From contig NZ_SMLZ01000116.1 in assembly GCF_009711415.1 (NCBI RefSeq), positions 363,564 through 427,563 on the forward strand: DNA of 64,000 bases, given 5' to 3'. The notes under the pieces were generated by a model that had not been told where the DNA came from, did not search any database, and saw only the letters and a list, made by a program, of their open reading frames with translations. The DNA comes from Roseibium denhamense (GTDB lineage: Bacteria > Pseudomonadota > Alphaproteobacteria > Rhizobiales > Stappiaceae). Each line of letters begins with the position of its first letter. Position 1 is the first letter of the stretch. The position numbers were made by a program, and so were the translations under genes. Below are positions 62,116 to 64,000 of this stretch, one piece after another.

Positions 62116-62553
62116 TTAGACTGCTCCTTCCGGAAGTGCCCGCCGGCGCAGGTGTTCAAGACTGAATGGAGCGTCGAACAGATCCAGATATGGCGTGTCG
62201 TGCGCCAGTTCGTTTTCGAACTCCTTAAACTTGACTTCGTTCTCACAAAGGCTCCGCGTAAACGCGTTTATAGCCCCTTGTGCCGCATATTTGGCCAGGC
62301 AATCGGCGATGATCTTGTCCGCATCTAACTGTTCCAGCTTTGGAGTGAGGGGCTCCTCGGACATTGCTGGCGTGTTTGGATCTTCCACGCTTACTGCTCC
62401 GTCCTGAGGTCCGGAACTGATCGCAGGCCCCGCTTCAGACTGTGCCTCGGCAATGCTAAGTGCGCCGTAAACAGCCCATAGAAGAAGCACCAGGCCGCTG
62501 AATGCTCTGCGCGCCTGCGAAAAGGAGCAAATTGTCTGCGCAAGACTGTCCAT
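62116..62553 (-). CDS. Hypothetical exported protein
   Basis: This 145-residue protein has an N-terminal signal or anchor (FSGLVLLLWAVYGALSIAEA), followed by a low-complexity acidic/Pro-rich stretch and a helical C-terminal part (DADKIIADCLAKYAAQGAIN, CENEVKFKEFENELAHD). Two Cys lie 22 residues apart in that part. No family is recognised. It is the first gene of a two-gene unit with the four-helix membrane protein and lies 73 bp downstream of the reductase gene on the same strand. Confidence 0.68.
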   Translation of the reverse strand: MDSLAQTICSFSQARRAFSGLVLLLWAVYGALSIAEAQSEAGPAISSGPQDGAVSVEDPNTPAMSEEPLTPKLEQLDADKIIADCLAKYAAQGAINAFTRSLCENEVKFKEFENELAHDTPYLDLFDAPFSLEHLRRRALPEGAV

Positions 62554-62626
62554 AGGCCCTCCCAGCCTTCAACCTTAGAGGGCTGGGCGAACCTGTTCAA
62601 CCAAAACCAGAGTGATTGTCCGTTGA

Positions 62627-63706
62627 CTAAACTTCCACTTCCACGGTTCCGATCGGATTGGAGCAACAGGCCAGAATAAAGCCGGCGTCCACGTCCTCGT
62701 CGCTGATGCCGCCTGAATGGACCATGTGAACTTCGCCCGAGGTCTTCTTGACCTTGCAGGTGCCGCAAACGCCGAAGGTGCAACCAGAGGGAATGTTCAG
62801 CCCGGCATCCTTGGCAACTGCCAAAACCGTATCGGTTTCCGAACACCAAGCCGATACGCCGGAGTTTGAAAACACGATCTGCGCCTGGGTATCTTCCTGC
62901 GGCACGACATCGTCGAATTCGGTAAGTTCCGCTTTGGTTTCCGCCGGTGCCTGGAAGCTTTCCTGATGGTAGCGGTCCATGTCGTAGCCGAGCGCATTCA
63001 GGATCTCGCGAACCCCCTCCATGAACCCTTCCGGGCCACAGCAGTAAACGTCGCGCTCAAGATAATCGTTGCACATCAGACCCAGCATCAGCTGGTTGAA
63101 GTAGCCCCGATACCCGGTCCAAACCTCATAAGGGTCGGCCTGATTCACCACGAAGTGGAGCGCCAGACCGTTTGTGCGGCAGGCCATGTATTCCAGACGC
63201 TTGCGGAAAATCAGGTCCGCCGGGCGGTTGGCGCATTGAATGAAACAGATGTCGGGCTCTTCGCCGCGTTCAAACAGTGTCCCGGCCATGGACATCATCG
63301 GCGTAACGCCGGATCCGGCGGAAATGAAGAGATACTTTCCGTCCGGATTGGGCGGTAGATGAAACAAGCCTGCGGGGCCGAACGCCTTGATCCGCATCCC
63401 TGCCTCAAGATGGTCCAGCATCCAGCGGGTGCCGATGCTGCCTTCCTGCGCTTTGACAGTGACCGACAGATAGGCCTGGTTCACAGGCGATGATGAGATC
63501 GTGTAGGTCCGCTGAACGCTGCCCCCTGGCACCGGCAAATCCAGCGTGATGAACTGGCCCGCCTTATACACAAAGCGGGCGCCGGAGGGCGGCCGGAACG
63601 TGAATGTTTTCACATTCGGCGCCTCTGGCAGCACATTGACGCATTCGAGCGGTTCATTGTCGGTCCAGACAGACGTGTCTTTTCCCGGCATTGGAATCAT
63701 CGCCAT
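62627..63706 (-). CDS. gbcB: Ferredoxin-NAD reductase component of a glycine-betaine-type Rieske demethylase
   Basis: This 359-residue hybrid reductase has an FAD domain (FVYKAGQFITLDLPVP, QRTYTISSSP), an NAD domain (LFISAGSGVTPMMSMAGTL, DVYCCGPEGFMEGVREIL) and a C-terminal plant-type 2Fe-2S ferredoxin (SGCTFGVCGTCKVKKTSG with the last ligand in FILACCSNP). It passes electrons from NADH to a Rieske oxygenase. The oxygenase gene ends three bases upstream, and its tail matches the GbcA type, so GbcB (glycine betaine to dimethylglycine) is the best call. Stachydrine demethylase reductases look very similar. Confidence 0.88.
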   Translation of the reverse strand: MAMIPMPGKDTSVWTDNEPLECVNVLPEAPNVKTFTFRPPSGARFVYKAGQFITLDLPVPGGSVQRTYTISSSPVNQAYLSVTVKAQEGSIGTRWMLDHLEAGMRIKAFGPAGLFHLPPNPDGKYLFISAGSGVTPMMSMAGTLFERGEEPDICFIQCANRPADLIFRKRLEYMACRTNGLALHFVVNQADPYEVWTGYRGYFNQLMLGLMCNDYLERDVYCCGPEGFMEGVREILNALGYDMDRYHQESFQAPAETKAELTEFDDVVPQEDTQAQIVFSNSGVSAWCSETDTVLAVAKDAGLNIPSGCTFGVCGTCKVKKTSGEVHMVHSGGISDEDVDAGFILACCSNPIGTVEVEV

Positions 63707-63709
63707 GGT

Positions 63710-64000
<291 letters not shown>

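Overview
The window reads as a chromosomal segment of an alphaproteobacterium, most likely of the order Hyphomicrobiales/Rhizobiales and possibly a marine Roseibium/Labrenzia-like member. This is inferred from the gene families (an Rkp-type capsule-lipid locus, a TamA/TamB pair, BLUF, glycine-betaine-type Rieske oxygenase genes), moderately high GC and densely packed short operons. I saw no rRNA, tRNA, insertion sequence, prophage or CRISPR array.

Region 1 (1-16292) is the most distinctive. On the plus strand are the C-terminal ~2350 residues of a highly reducing iterative type I polyketide/fatty acid synthase (KS-AT-DH-degenerate MT-ER-KR-ACP, no thioesterase) and a PLP alpha-oxoamine synthase. 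Converging on them from the minus strand are an outer-membrane polysaccharide-export lipoprotein, two KpsS-like proteins, a one-module KpsC-like Kdo transferase and a short-chain reductase. The set matches the logic of the rhizobial rkp K-antigen genes (RkpA/RkpG/RkpH/RkpJ). I infer that the ACP-bound acyl chain is released by decarboxylative condensation with an amino acid, then reduced by the SDR to a sphingoid-like amino alcohol that serves capsule assembly, perhaps as the lipid anchor. An AGE-family sugar epimerase/isomerase is divergent from the export gene.

Region 2 (16440-24550): folD, then tamA-tamB (outer-membrane translocation and assembly module) and a small XRE regulator. Region 3 (24817-32988): an aldehyde dehydrogenase of succinate-semialdehyde type, a glycerophosphodiester phosphodiesterase, a YceI-cytochrome b561-YceI operon, a LysE exporter, class I fumarase and an EamA transporter. 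Region 4 (33086-39019): a cold-shock protein, a secreted hypothetical protein, a DUF1989 protein, an L,D-transpeptidase, a TetR-controlled flavin-barrel protein/hydrolase pair with three near-identical operator-like sites, and a DUF971 protein.

Region 5 (39084-51809): photolyase, moaA, a Bcr/CflA-type exporter, the Mrp iron-sulfur carrier, an SDR, a GNAT protein, a stand-alone BLUF photoreceptor, a BenE-type transporter and an overlapping molybdenum-cofactor operon fdhD-mobA-mobB-moeA. Region 6 (51854-64000): a Tat-exported metallo-beta-lactamase-fold hydrolase with a divergent LysR gene, a GST, a polar amino acid ABC importer (binding protein and two permeases, no ATPase gene adjacent), a trans-sulfuration-type PLP enzyme, a LysE exporter, a LysR regulator with a divergent 50-residue protein, a beta-hydroxyacid dehydrogenase, two small hypothetical envelope proteins, and the reductase plus the C-terminal end of the oxygenase of a glycine-betaine-type demethylase, cut by the window edge.

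Start codons were moved inward from the longest open frame wherever a Shine-Dalgarno-like sequence, signal peptide or family length argued for it. All functions are read from motifs and family knowledge; no search was run.
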